From Actinospineispora acaciae DSM 45401 (GTDB lineage Bacteria > Actinomycetota > Actinomycetes > Mycobacteriales > Pseudonocardiaceae), in contig NZ_JIAI01000002.1 of assembly GCF_000620785.1 (NCBI RefSeq), positions 1,246,177 to 1,310,176 on the forward strand: 64,000 bases of DNA. The letters run 5' to 3'. Position numbers and translations under genes: made by a program. Numbering within the stretch: the first letter of the stretch is position 1; the number at the start of each line of letters is the position of its first letter. A model generated the notes under the pieces. The model worked only from the letters and a program-made list of their open reading frames with translations. It was not told the DNA's origin and did no database searches. Shown piece by piece: positions 48,077 through 56,343 of the stretch.

Positions 48077-48087
48077 TCGACCCTCCC

Positions 48088-48184
48088 GCGAGTCGGGCGT
48101 CTGGGCACACCGAGTCGGGCGTTTCGGCACATCCGCGTGGTGTGCTGGAACGCGCGACTCAGGGTGCTGACACGCCCGACTCGC
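48088..48184. repeat. nested inverted repeat, 97 bp
   Basis: Outer arms GCGAGTCGGGCGT (48088-48100) and ACGCCCGACTCGC (48172-48184) are perfectly inverted over 13 bp. Inner arms CGAGTCGGGCGT (48111-48122) and ACGCGCGACTC (48150-48160) repeat the same unit with one mismatch. The four units form concentric hairpins just after the hxlR stop. It probably acts as a terminator or is a small dispersed repeat family. Confidence 0.6.
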
Positions 48185-48231
48185 GGATGGGTCTTGGCGG
48201 GCGTTCACCCGTGGGTCGCGGACTCCACGAC

Positions 48232-48282
48232 TTGACCTGTGAATCTGGATTCACGTACGGTGTTGCGTGAATCCAGATTCAC
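48232..48282 (+). promoter_or_regulatory. P450-tetR promoter with two GTGAATC palindromes
   Basis: TTGACC (48232-48237), an 18-base spacer and TACGGT (48256-48261) form a promoter. GTGAATCTGGATTCAC (48239-48254) fills the spacer; GTGAATCCAGATTCAC (48267-48282) lies 28 bases on, about the transcription start. Each is a palindrome with 7-bp arms, and each is the reverse complement of the other. They are the obvious operators of the TetR encoded downstream. Confidence 0.85.
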
Positions 48283-48299
48283 ATCGCGGGGAGGCGACG

Positions 48300-49682
48300 A
48301 TGAGGTCAGCGACTCCGACGGCGGCCGCGCCGGGGCGAGCCGGGTTCCCGCCCGGCCCGCGCCTGCCGGCCCCGCTGCAGGCCATCGACTGGCTGCGGGG
48401 TTCCACGTCGGTGCTGCGGCGCTGCCACCGGCGCTACGGCGACATGTTCACGGTGAACCTGGTCGCGAAGGTGGCCGCCGGGCCGGCCGCCGACGCCGAG
48501 CACGGCCGCTGGGTCTTCCTCGCGCATCCCGACCACGTCAAACAGTTGCTCACCGCCGACCCCTCGGCCGTGCGCACCGGCGAGACCAACAGGTTCCTGG
48601 AGCCGCTGGTCGGGCCGCGCTCGATCCTGGTGCTGGACGGGCAGGAGCACCGGGCGCAGCGCCGGCTGATGCTGCCGCCGCTGCACGGCGACCACATCGC
48701 GGGCTACGGCGAGCTGATGTCCGAGGTCGCCGAGGCCGAGCTGCGGCGCTGGCCGGTGGGGGAGCCGTTCGGACTGTGGCCGAGCATGCAGGCGATCACC
48801 CTGGAGATCATCGTCCGCGCTGTGTTCGGCGTCCGCGACCCCGACCGGGTGCGGCACGTGACGGGCGTGCTGCGCACCCTGCTCAACCGGATGACCAGCC
48901 CGGCATGGCTGGCCGCCCACGCCGCGCTGGCCACCGTGGCGGGGTCGAGCCCGGCGGGGTTCTCCCGCGCCGGCCGCCGCCTGATCGACCCGGTCGACGA
49001 CGTGATCAACGACGAGATCGCCCGCCGCCGCGTCGCCCCCGACCTGGAGGACCGCACGGACATCCTGTCGCTGCTGGTCAGGGCGCGCTACAAGGACGGC
49101 TCCGCGATGACCGACCGGGAGCTGCGCGACGAGCTGATGACGCTGCTGATCGCCGGCCACGAGTCCACCGCCACGGCGCTGGCCTGGGCGTTCGAGCGGC
49201 TGCTGCGGCATCCGGACGCGCTGGAGCGGGCGCGCGCGGAGGCCGACACCGGCGGCGAGGACTACGCCGGCGCCGTCGCGAAGGAGGCCCTGCGGCTGCG
49301 CCCGGTGCTGCCGTTCGTGCTGCGCGCGCTGGGCCGGCCGATGGAGATCGGCGGGCACGCGCTGCCGGCCGGCGCCTGGCTCGCACCGTGCGCGTACCTG
49401 ATCCACCGCCGCCCGGACGTCTACCCGGAGCCGCTGCGGTTCCGCCCGGAGCGGTTCCTGGAACGGCCGGAGGGCGCGTACACCTGGATGCCGTTCGGCG
49501 GCGGCGTGCGGCGGTGCCTGGGCGCGAGCTTCGCCCAGTTGGAGATGCGGCGGGTGCTGCGGGCCGTGCTCCGCCACGCCGACCTGGAGCCGGCCGACCC
49601 GGAGGCGGAGCGGATCAGCGCGCGGTTCATCACGCTGGCGCCCGCGCGCGGGGCCAGGGTGGTCCTGCGGGGGCGCCGGTGA
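48300..49682 (+). CDS. cytochrome P450 (CYP138-like class)
   Basis: The 460-residue monooxygenase has all P450 landmarks: the proline-rich start FPPGPRLPAPLQAIDWLRG, the I-helix oxygen motif LLIAGHESTATALAWA (near 294), the EALRLRP (ExxR) of the K-helix (near 333), the PERF motif RFRPERFLERPEG and the haem-ligand region MPFGGGVRRCLGASFAQ (Cys near 411). It resembles the actinobacterial CYP138 group. Substrate unknown. ATG 48300 follows GGGGAGGCG. It is translated with the TetR repressor (stop/start overlap). Confidence 0.92.
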   Translation: MRSATPTAAAPGRAGFPPGPRLPAPLQAIDWLRGSTSVLRRCHRRYGDMFTVNLVAKVAAGPAADAEHGRWVFLAHPDHVKQLLTADPSAVRTGETNRFLEPLVGPRSILVLDGQEHRAQRRLMLPPLHGDHIAGYGELMSEVAEAELRRWPVGEPFGLWPSMQAITLEIIVRAVFGVRDPDRVRHVTGVLRTLLNRMTSPAWLAAHAALATVAGSSPAGFSRAGRRLIDPVDDVINDEIARRRVAPDLEDRTDILSLLVRARYKDGSAMTDRELRDELMTLLIAGHESTATALAWAFERLLRHPDALERARAEADTGGEDYAGAVAKEALRLRPVLPFVLRALGRPMEIGGHALPAGAWLAPCAYLIHRRPDVYPEPLRFRPERFLERPEGAYTWMPFGGGVRRCLGASFAQLEMRRVLRAVLRHADLEPADPEAERISARFITLAPARGARVVLRGRR

Positions 49683-50263
49683 GCACCCGCGACCGGCTGC
49701 TGCGCGCGGCGGCCGAGCTGATCGAGGACAGCGGCTACGCCCACGCGTCCGTCGGCGCGGTCGCCGAGCGCGCCGGGCTGGCCGCGGGCGCGCTGTACCG
49801 GCACTTCCCGTCCAAGGCCGAGCTGTTCGCCACGGTGTTCCGGGCGGAGGCCGAACGGGAGCTGGCCGCGATGGTGGCGGCGGCCGGCCGGTCCTCGGAC
49901 TTCCCCGACCGGCTGGACGCGGTGATCAGCACCTACGCGACGGGCGCGCTCGGCAACCGCCGGCTGGCCTGGGCGCTGGTGTACGAGCCGGTGGACGCGC
50001 TGGTCGACGCCGAGCGCCTGACCTACCGGCGGCGCTACCGCGACGGGATGGCCGAGCTGCTGCGCGAGGGGGTACGGGCTTGGGCGATCCCCGAGCAGGA
50101 CGTGGACCTGGCCGCGGCGGCGGTGGTCGGGGCGATCGCCGAGGCGCTGGTCGGGCCGCTGTCGCCGGTGGCGGGCGCGACCCCTCCGGACGCCCAGATC
50201 ATCGACGCGATCATCGCGTTCTGCCGCCGCGCGGTCGGACTGCCGGTCGTCAGCCGGGCGTGA
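49679..50263 (+). CDS. TetR-family repressor of the P450 operon
   Basis: The 194-residue protein has a TetR helix-turn-helix (LLRAAAELIEDSGYAHASVG, then VAERAGLAAGALYRHFPSKA) and an all-helical ligand domain of the TetR_C_11 type (IISTYATGALGNRRLAWALVYEP region). GTG 49679 overlaps the P450 stop codon (GTGA), so the repressor is made in step with the enzyme. The twin palindromes at the operon promoter match a TetR dimer site and imply autoregulation induced by the P450 substrate. Confidence 0.9.
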   Translation: MSTRDRLLRAAAELIEDSGYAHASVGAVAERAGLAAGALYRHFPSKAELFATVFRAEAERELAAMVAAAGRSSDFPDRLDAVISTYATGALGNRRLAWALVYEPVDALVDAERLTYRRRYRDGMAELLREGVRAWAIPEQDVDLAAAAVVGAIAEALVGPLSPVAGATPPDAQIIDAIIAFCRRAVGLPVVSRA

Positions 50264-50696
50264 CCTCGCCGGCGGGCGTGGCGTCCCGCCGCAGGCCACG
50301 GGACAACCGGCGCAGCAGGTCGTCGAGCAGGTCGGCGTCCGTACCCAGGATCTCCCGCAGCTGTTGCTGGACCTCGGCCACTGCCTCGTCCCACCTGGCG
50401 AGCGCCTGGTGCCCGCGCGGGGCGGCGAAGACGAGCACCCGCCTGCGGTCGGCCTCGTCGGAGCGGCGCGACACCAGGTTCGCCGACACCATCCGGTCGA
50501 CCAGCTTGCTCAGCTTCGGTGGCAGCAGCATGGCGTGCTCGGCGACCACGTTCATCGGGCAGCCGCCCCGCTCGACCAGCAGCGACAGGACCCGCCACTG
50601 GTCGATCTCCGCGCCGTGCACCTTGAGCGCCTCGTCGAGACGCTGGGTGACGGCGCGCTCCACCATCGAGAGCTGCCGAAGGGACTCATCACTCAT
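50250..50696 (-). CDS. MarR-family regulator
   Basis: The 148-residue protein has the MarR fold: VERAVTQRLDEALKVHGAEI, WRVLSLLVERGGCPMNVVAE, MLLPPKLSKLVDRMVSANLV and RRSDEADRRRVLVFAAPRGH (the wing). ATG 50696 is preferred over one at 50729, which would add 11 atypical residues. It converges on the tetR gene (14-base overlap) and is divergent from the AmiC-like sensor gene, so it might control the latter. Confidence 0.88.
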   Translation of the reverse strand: MSDESLRQLSMVERAVTQRLDEALKVHGAEIDQWRVLSLLVERGGCPMNVVAEHAMLLPPKLSKLVDRMVSANLVSRRSDEADRRRVLVFAAPRGHQALARWDEAVAEVQQQLREILGTDADLLDDLLRRLSRGLRRDATPAGEVTPG

Positions 50697-50789
50697 CGGG
50701 GGTGTGCGAGCCGGGCGCGCCCTCATCAACGAATGCTATCCCTGCGTTTGGAGTAACACGACACGTGCGCGAATGGCTAGCGTATCGCC

Positions 50790-51884
50790 ATGACCCCGGT
50801 GGTGCCGGCGCACCTGACGGTGCCGCCGCAGCGCGGGCGCGATGTGCTCAACATGGCGCTCGTCATTCCGCTGCAGGGGCCCGCCGGCATCTTCGGGCCG
50901 TCCTGCGAGAGCTGCGCGGCGCTCGCCATGGAGGAGGTCAACGCCGAGGGCGGCGTGCTGGGGCGCGAGCTGAACCTGGTGCCGGTGGACGGCGGGACGG
51001 CCCCCTCGGTGGTCGCCACGGACGTCGACGCGCTGATCCGCGCCGGCGCCGTGGAGGCCGTCACCGGGTGGCACATCTCCGCGGTGCGGGAGGCCGTGGC
51101 GCCCCGGATCGACGGGCGGGTGCCGTACGCGTACACCGCCCTGTACGAGGGCGGCGAGCGCCGGCCGGGGGTGTTCCTGACCGGTGAGACGCCCGACCGC
51201 CAGCTCGCTCCGACGCTGGAGTGGTTCGCCGGCTCGGCGGGGGTCCGGCGCTGGACGATCGTCGGCGACGACTACGTGTGGCCGCGCGGGTCCGCGCGGG
51301 CCGCGCACCGCTACCTGCGGCGGATCGGCGGGACCGTCTGCGACGAGATGTACGTCCCGCTCGGGACCTCGGACTTCTCCGGGGTGCTGCGCCGGGTGGA
51401 GGCCAGCGGCTGTGAGGCCGTGCTGATGCTGCTGATCGGCGACGACGCCGTCGAGTTCAACAGGGCGTTCAGCGCCAGCGGGCTGGACAGGGACGTGCTG
51501 CGGTTCAGCTCGCTGATCGACGAGAACGTGCTGCTCGCGTCGGGGGCGGACAACACGCGCGGGCTGATGACCTCCGCCGGGTACTTCGAGGACCTGGCGA
51601 CGACGTCGGGCATGGACTTCGCGGCCACCTACTTCCGCCGGTTCGGCCCGGACGCGCCGGTGCTCAACAGCCTGGGCGAGTCCTGCTACGAGGGCGTGCG
51701 GATGCTCACCGAGCTGATGCGCCGCGCCGGCTCGGTCGAGGTGCCGCCGGTGATGGCGGTGTCCGAGGGGCTGGCCTACGAGAGCCCGCGCGGCACCGTC
51801 GAGGTCCGCGACCGGCACCTGCGGCAGCGGGTCTTCCTCGCCGTCGCCGACGGGCTGTTCTGGGACGTCATCCAGGAGCTCTGA
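50790..51884 (+). CDS. AmiC/UrtA-like amide-sensing binding protein (cytoplasmic)
   Basis: The 364-residue protein has a type 1 periplasmic-binding fold closest to AmiC and urea/short-chain amide receptors: ALVIPLQGPAGIFGPSCESCA, VTGWHISAVREAVAPRIDGR, WTIVGDDYVWPRGSARAAHR and FSSLIDENVLLASGADNTRG. There is no signal peptide or lipobox, so it stays in the cytosol as a sensor, as AmiC does with its partner AmiR. No AmiR-like ANTAR protein is encoded here. It precedes fmdB-fmdA-amiS. The ATG lies 6 bases after TAGCGT. Confidence 0.85.
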   Translation: MTPVVPAHLTVPPQRGRDVLNMALVIPLQGPAGIFGPSCESCAALAMEEVNAEGGVLGRELNLVPVDGGTAPSVVATDVDALIRAGAVEAVTGWHISAVREAVAPRIDGRVPYAYTALYEGGERRPGVFLTGETPDRQLAPTLEWFAGSAGVRRWTIVGDDYVWPRGSARAAHRYLRRIGGTVCDEMYVPLGTSDFSGVLRRVEASGCEAVLMLLIGDDAVEFNRAFSASGLDRDVLRFSSLIDENVLLASGADNTRGLMTSAGYFEDLATTSGMDFAATYFRRFGPDAPVLNSLGESCYEGVRMLTELMRRAGSVEVPPVMAVSEGLAYESPRGTVEVRDRHLRQRVFLAVADGLFWDVIQEL

Positions 51885-51902
51885 CCCCGGCGGGTGTGAC
51901 CG

Positions 51903-51948
51903 TTGACACCCACGATGACGCAGAGTACTTTTTTTGGAAACTATTTCC
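51903..51948 (+). promoter_or_regulatory. strong promoter with operator for fmdB-fmdA-amiS
   Basis: TTGACA (51903-51908), a 17-base spacer and TACTTT (51926-51931) match the vegetative consensus closely, the best in the window. GGAAA-CTA-TTTCC (51936-51948) is a palindrome at the expected start site and a candidate repressor site. The local sequence is unusually AT-rich. Confidence 0.8.
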
Positions 51949-52030
51949 GTCGATTGTGATCTCCTTGTGCAGCTCACGAGGCTGCCGAGGGACGTGGTTC
52001 TCCAGGCTCGGGTGCGGAAGGTAAGCCGCC

Positions 52031-52315
52031 ATGGCGACGTACGCGTATCGATGCGACAGCGACGGTCCGATCGAGGTTCGCCGGCCGATCGGCACCGCGC
52101 CGGACACCGTCGCCTGCCCGAGCTGCGGCGGGCCGTCAGCCCGGGTCTTCAGCCCACCGATGCTCGGCCTGGCCGACCGGGGGCGCATGGCCGTGATCGA
52201 CCGCGCCGAGGCGTCCGGCTCAGAGCCCGCCGTGGTGTCCTCACCGCCGCCGTCCCGCCGCCGTGCCCCGGCCGCACGCCCGGACCCCAGGACCCGAGGA
52301 CTGCCGCGTCCCTGA
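52031..52315 (+). CDS. fmdB: FmdB-family zinc-ribbon-like regulatory protein
   Basis: FmdB is a small zinc-ribbon protein associated with formamidase operons. The 94-residue product begins MATYAYRCDSDGPIEV, has one intact CPSCGG (residues 29-34) and then a Pro/Arg-rich tail. The first zinc knuckle reads CDSD, with Asp in place of Cys, so metal binding may be weakened. It lies 62 bases before fmdA, and the strong promoter upstream would drive both. Confidence 0.82.
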   Translation: MATYAYRCDSDGPIEVRRPIGTAPDTVACPSCGGPSARVFSPPMLGLADRGRMAVIDRAEASGSEPAVVSSPPPSRRRAPAARPDPRTRGLPRP

Positions 52316-52376
52316 CCGCGCACCGGTTTCGAGTTTTCCGCACACAGGTTTCTCACAACACCTGAGGAGTTCTGCC

Positions 52377-53630
52377 ATGCCCGAGGTCGTGTTCCCGCTC
52401 GACTCCCAGAAGAAGTTCACCGAGCAGCGCATCGTCGGTCACAACCGCTGGCACCCGGACATCCCGGCCCTGGTCCAGGTCAGGCCGGGCGACACGTTCC
52501 GGGTGCACTGCCGCGAATGGTTCGACGGCGCCATCCACAACAACGACTCCGCCGACGACATCCTGAACGCCCCGCTGGCCGGCGTGCACGTGCTGTCCGG
52601 CCCGATCGCCGTGCAGGGTGCCCAGCCCGGTGACCTGCTCATCGTCGACATCCTGGACGTAGGCCCGATCCCGCAGGAGGACTCCGGCCCGCTGGCCGGC
52701 CAGGGCTGGGGCTACACGGGGGTGTTCGCCACCCGCAACGGCGGCGGGTTCCTCACCGAGCAGTTCCCGGACGCCTACAAGGTGATCTGGGACTTCCAGG
52801 GCGGCGTCGCGACCTCGCGGCACGTGCCCGACGTGTCGTTCACCGGCATCGTGCACCCCGGCCTGATGGGCACCGCGCCCTCGGCGGACCTGCTGTCGAA
52901 GTGGAACGCCCGCGAGGGCGACCTGATCGCCACCGACCCGGCCAGGGTGCCGCCGCTGGCGCTGCCGCCGCTGCCGGAGTCGGCGATCCTGGGCAACCTG
53001 ACCGGCGACGAGTTCGACCGGATCGCCGCCGAGGCCGCCCGCACCGCGCCGCCCAGGGAGAACGGCGGCAACCAGGACATCAAGAACCTCACCAAGGGCT
53101 CGCGGGTGTTCTACCCGGTGTTCGTCGACGGCGCCAAGCTGTCCATGGGCGACCTGCACTTCTCCCAGGGCGACGGCGAGATCACGTTCTGCGGCGCGAT
53201 CGAGATGGGCGGGTTCATGGACCTGCACGTGGACGTGATCAAGAACGGCATGGAGCTGTACGGGGTGTCGGAGAACGCCGTGTTCATGCCGGGCCGGACC
53301 GACCCGCAGTACAGCGAGTGGCTGGCCTTCTCCGGCACCTCGGTGACCCTCGACGGCGAGCAGCGCTACCTCGACTCGCACCTGTCGTACCAGCGCGCCT
53401 GCCTGCACGCCATCGACTACCTGACCAAGTTCGGCTACAGCGACATCCAGGCGTACATGATCCTGGGCGCCGCGCCGATCGAGGGCCGGCTGTCCGGGGT
53501 GGTGGACATCCCGAACTCCTGCTCGACCGTCTACATCCCGACCGAGATCTTCGACTTCAACGTCCGGCCCGGCAAGGAAGGGCCGCACAAGATCGACCCC
53601 GGGATGGGCGTCCCCAGGGCCGCGGCGTGA
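52377..53630 (+). CDS. fmdA: acetamidase/formamidase FmdA
   Basis: FmdA hydrolyses formamide or short amides to ammonia and the acid in the cytosol. The 417-residue protein has the family blocks NRWHPDIPALVQVRPGDTFR, FDGAIHNNDSADDILN (near 50), TGIVHPGLMGTAPSADLL, NGGNQDIKNLTKGSRVFYPV (near 227) and AIEMGGFMDLHVDVI, ending with ILGAAPIEGRLSGVVDIPNS. ATG 52377 follows TGAGGAG by 7 bases. AmiS lies 18 bases downstream and imports the amide. Confidence 0.95.
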   Translation: MPEVVFPLDSQKKFTEQRIVGHNRWHPDIPALVQVRPGDTFRVHCREWFDGAIHNNDSADDILNAPLAGVHVLSGPIAVQGAQPGDLLIVDILDVGPIPQEDSGPLAGQGWGYTGVFATRNGGGFLTEQFPDAYKVIWDFQGGVATSRHVPDVSFTGIVHPGLMGTAPSADLLSKWNAREGDLIATDPARVPPLALPPLPESAILGNLTGDEFDRIAAEAARTAPPRENGGNQDIKNLTKGSRVFYPVFVDGAKLSMGDLHFSQGDGEITFCGAIEMGGFMDLHVDVIKNGMELYGVSENAVFMPGRTDPQYSEWLAFSGTSVTLDGEQRYLDSHLSYQRACLHAIDYLTKFGYSDIQAYMILGAAPIEGRLSGVVDIPNSCSTVYIPTEIFDFNVRPGKEGPHKIDPGMGVPRAAA

Positions 53631-53648
53631 CCTGAGAGGTCCGGACTC

Positions 53649-54281
53649 ATGGGATCCGTGGGACTGCTGTTCGTCGGGGCCGTGCTGTTCATCAACGGAG
53701 CGATGCTGCTGGGCTGGGTCGACGCCAAGTCGGCCGCGCCGATCAACTTCTTCGTCGGCGGCCTGCAGATCATCACCCCGACCTACCTGATATTCACCGC
53801 CAACGGCAACGCCGACACCATCCTGTCGGCGGCGGGCCTGTACCTGTTCGCGTTCACCTACCTCTACGTCGGGCTCAACCTGGTGTTCGACCTGGACGGG
53901 ACGGGCCTGGGGTACTTCTGCTTCTTCGTGGTGCTGTCCGCCCTGGTCTACTCGGGCCTGAACTTCGTCCGCTTCGGCGATCCCGGTTTCGGCGTCATCT
54001 GGCTGTACTGGGCGTTCCTGTGGCTGTTGTTCTTCCTCGTGCTGGGCCTGAAGCGGGAGAGCCTGAGCCGCTACACCGGCGCGGTGTGTGCCATCCAGGG
54101 CTGGGTCACGGCGTGGCTGCCGGCGTTCCTGCTGCTCACCGGGCGGTACAACGACTACGTCGGGCCGCTCACGATCGCGCTCGTAGTGTTCGGCGTGGTG
54201 GTGTTCGTGGGCTTGTACGTACGGATGAGAAAGGGGGGCGCACAGCCGGTGGAGCCGGCCGCGCAGCACGCTCCGGCCTGA
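53649..54281 (+). CDS. amiS: AmiS/UreI-family amide/urea channel
   Basis: The 210-residue membrane protein has six predicted helices and the family motifs LLFVGAVLFINGAMLLGWVD, AAPINFFVGGLQIITPTYLI and FAFTYLYVGLNLVFDLDGTG. AmiS/UreI proteins conduct urea or short amides across the membrane. The basic tail (MRKGGAQPVEPAAQHAPA) is typical. Spacing of 18 bases to fmdA shows one operon for uptake and hydrolysis of formamide-like compounds. Confidence 0.93.
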   Translation: MGSVGLLFVGAVLFINGAMLLGWVDAKSAAPINFFVGGLQIITPTYLIFTANGNADTILSAAGLYLFAFTYLYVGLNLVFDLDGTGLGYFCFFVVLSALVYSGLNFVRFGDPGFGVIWLYWAFLWLLFFLVLGLKRESLSRYTGAVCAIQGWVTAWLPAFLLLTGRYNDYVGPLTIALVVFGVVVFVGLYVRMRKGGAQPVEPAAQHAPA

Positions 54282-54308
54282 GCCAGGCCGCGTGCCAGAC
54301 TGGCGGGC

Positions 54309-55019
54309 GTGGCGAACGGGACGGTGACACTGGACCGGGTCGTCGACACCGTCGTGACGCTGGCCGACCAGCGCGGCGCCGTGGTGTTCGCCGCGGTGCT
54401 CGCGCTGGTCGCGGTCGGGTGGACGGCGGTGTGGCGCTGGGCGCGCACGGTCGTGACGATCGCCCACGAGGGCGGGCACGCGATCGTCGCGGTGCTGGCC
54501 GGCCGGGGGCTGACCGGCATCCGGCTGCACGCCGACACCTCGGGGTTGACCGTCTCGACCGGTGCCCGCCGGGGGCCGGGGCTGGTGTTCACCATTCTGG
54601 GCGGCTATCCGGCGCCGTCGGTGCTCGGGCTGGGCGGGGCGGCGCTGGTGGCGGCCGACCGCGCGGCGCTGATGCTGTGGATCGCGATCGGGCTGCTGGT
54701 GGCCGCGCTGGTGCACGTGCGCAACGCGTACGGGGTGTTCGCCGTGGTGGTCACCGGGGGGTTGGTCGGCGCCGTCGCGGGGTGGGGCGGGCCGGGGCTG
54801 CGTGACGGGTTCGCCGCCGCGCTGTGCTGGTTCCTGCTGTTCGGCGGCGTGCGGGCGGTGCGGGAGCTGTGGCGCACCACGCGGTGGACGCGCGGCACCT
54901 CGGACGCGGACCTGCTCGGCGCGCTCACCTGGCTGCCCCGGTCGCTGTGGGTGATCCTGTTCGGGCTGGTCGCCGCGGCCGCTGTGGTCGCGGCGGGTGG
55001 GTTGCTGCTGTTCAGCTGA
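54309..55019 (+). CDS. M50-like membrane metalloprotease homologue
   Basis: The 236-residue protein has six or so hydrophobic segments. A zinc motif HEGGH lies at the start of helix 2 (VTIAHEGGHAIVAVLAGRGL, near 51). A second segment DLLGALTWLPRSLWVIL may hold a metal-ligand Asp, as in M50 proteases. The family (M50B-like) is often annotated by this motif only, so intramembrane proteolysis is inferred, not shown. It starts 28 bases after amiS and may be in the same transcript. Confidence 0.8.
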   Translation: MANGTVTLDRVVDTVVTLADQRGAVVFAAVLALVAVGWTAVWRWARTVVTIAHEGGHAIVAVLAGRGLTGIRLHADTSGLTVSTGARRGPGLVFTILGGYPAPSVLGLGGAALVAADRAALMLWIAIGLLVAALVHVRNAYGVFAVVVTGGLVGAVAGWGGPGLRDGFAAALCWFLLFGGVRAVRELWRTTRWTRGTSDADLLGALTWLPRSLWVILFGLVAAAAVVAAGGLLLFS

Positions 55020-56340
55020 CCGGCGCGCGGTCGGCGCCCTCGGTGACGGCGACGCCCACGCCGCGCACCCAGCCCAGGCGGCCGGCGGCCACGTAGAGGA
55101 CGAACGCCAGCACCAGCGCGTTGACCGTCCCGATGCCGATCGGTACGAACATGCCGACCAGCGTGGACGCCAGCCAGATGAGCAGGCTGGCCGGCACCCA
55201 CACCGGGGCATGACCAGGGGCTCGGGTCTCGTCGGCGCCGCTCTGGCGCAGGTCGTCGCGCCAGGTTCGGACCACGAAGTACTCCGCGAGCATGATGCCG
55301 GCCACGGGGGAGAAGGTGTCGCCGAGCAGCGTCAGGAACGTGGCGAACGACCCGATGACGTTCGCGGCGGCCAGGACGGACCCGACGACGCCCATCGCGA
55401 GCGCCACCGCGCCCCGGTGCACCTTCCGGCCGAAGACGGCGTCGGCGAAGATCACGAACCCGAGGCTCGCGGAGTAGAGGTTCCAGTCGTTGATCTTCAG
55501 CGCGGACAGGACGGTGACCAGGACGCCGATCCAGCCCACCGCCGAGAGCACGATGACGACGACGTTCTCGGTGCGGGTGGCGTGGGCGAGGAGCACCCCG
55601 GACAGGCCGATGAAGAACTCGCCGAGCGTGATCCCCAGGACGGTCTGCTTCACCACGTCGCCGACCGTGCGGTTGAACCGCGTCATGTCGCAGGTGATCA
55701 CCGCGGTCAGCATCGTTCCGCCGGCGACCAGGCCGGCGCCCTGCGCCACGCTCATCGCCGGCCCCGGCGCGGGCGAGGCCACCAGCGCGGCGAGCGGGTG
55801 GTCGGTCAGCGTGGAAGCGATCGCCCAGCCGACGAGGATCACGAACGGCGGCACCGTCAGGTAGGCCGTCCACGCCATGGAGTTGAAGCCGAACACCACG
55901 ATCAGCGTGACGACCAGGCCGAACACCAGCGACCACGCCCACTCGGGCAGGCCGCCGAGCAATTGGGTGAGGCCCTGCGCGGAGATCTGGGTCTGCACGC
56001 CGAACCAGCCGATCAGCGAGATGCCGATGATCAGCCCGATCAGGCTCGCCCCGCCCTTCCCGAAGCCGGCCCAGCGGGCGATCATCGAGGTGGACATGCC
56101 CTCGCGCACGCCCAGGACCCCGACCAGGATCGTGATCAGCTCGAAGACCACCGACCCGCAGACGAACGCCCAGAACGCCTCCCAGAACGTCATCCCGACA
56201 CCGAGCGTCGAACCGAGCAGGAACAGCGGCAGCGACGACATGGTGCCGAACCGCTGCATCGCGACGGACAACCATCCGTGCCGGCGTTCGCGCGGAATCC
56301 GCCCCGCCGCGAAGTCGTCGGCCCCAATGTGTCGGGACAT
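55012..56340 (-). CDS. NCS1-family permease (CodB-like)
   Basis: The 442-residue transporter has 12 predicted helices and NCS1 hallmarks: RERRHGWLSVAMQRFGTMSS, MTFWEAFWAFVCGSVVFELI, STSMIARWAGFGKGGASLIG and ISLIGWFGVQTQISAQGLTQ. The family imports cytosine, purines, allantoin or hydantoins. The 4-base spacing to the preceding TetR gene shows one operon, and the divergent hyuAB genes suggest a substrate such as a cyclic amide, but this is inference. Its end overlaps the M50 gene by 8 bases. Confidence 0.9.
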   Translation of the reverse strand: MSRHIGADDFAAGRIPRERRHGWLSVAMQRFGTMSSLPLFLLGSTLGVGMTFWEAFWAFVCGSVVFELITILVGVLGVREGMSTSMIARWAGFGKGGASLIGLIIGISLIGWFGVQTQISAQGLTQLLGGLPEWAWSLVFGLVVTLIVVFGFNSMAWTAYLTVPPFVILVGWAIASTLTDHPLAALVASPAPGPAMSVAQGAGLVAGGTMLTAVITCDMTRFNRTVGDVVKQTVLGITLGEFFIGLSGVLLAHATRTENVVVIVLSAVGWIGVLVTVLSALKINDWNLYSASLGFVIFADAVFGRKVHRGAVALAMGVVGSVLAAANVIGSFATFLTLLGDTFSPVAGIMLAEYFVVRTWRDDLRQSGADETRAPGHAPVWVPASLLIWLASTLVGMFVPIGIGTVNALVLAFVLYVAAGRLGWVRGVGVAVTEGADRAPVS

Positions 56341-56343
56341 TCC

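Noticed and set aside
48088-48184. CRISPR-like array from four repeated units
   Set aside because: Two units are inverted, spacers are short and unequal, and no cas gene is near.
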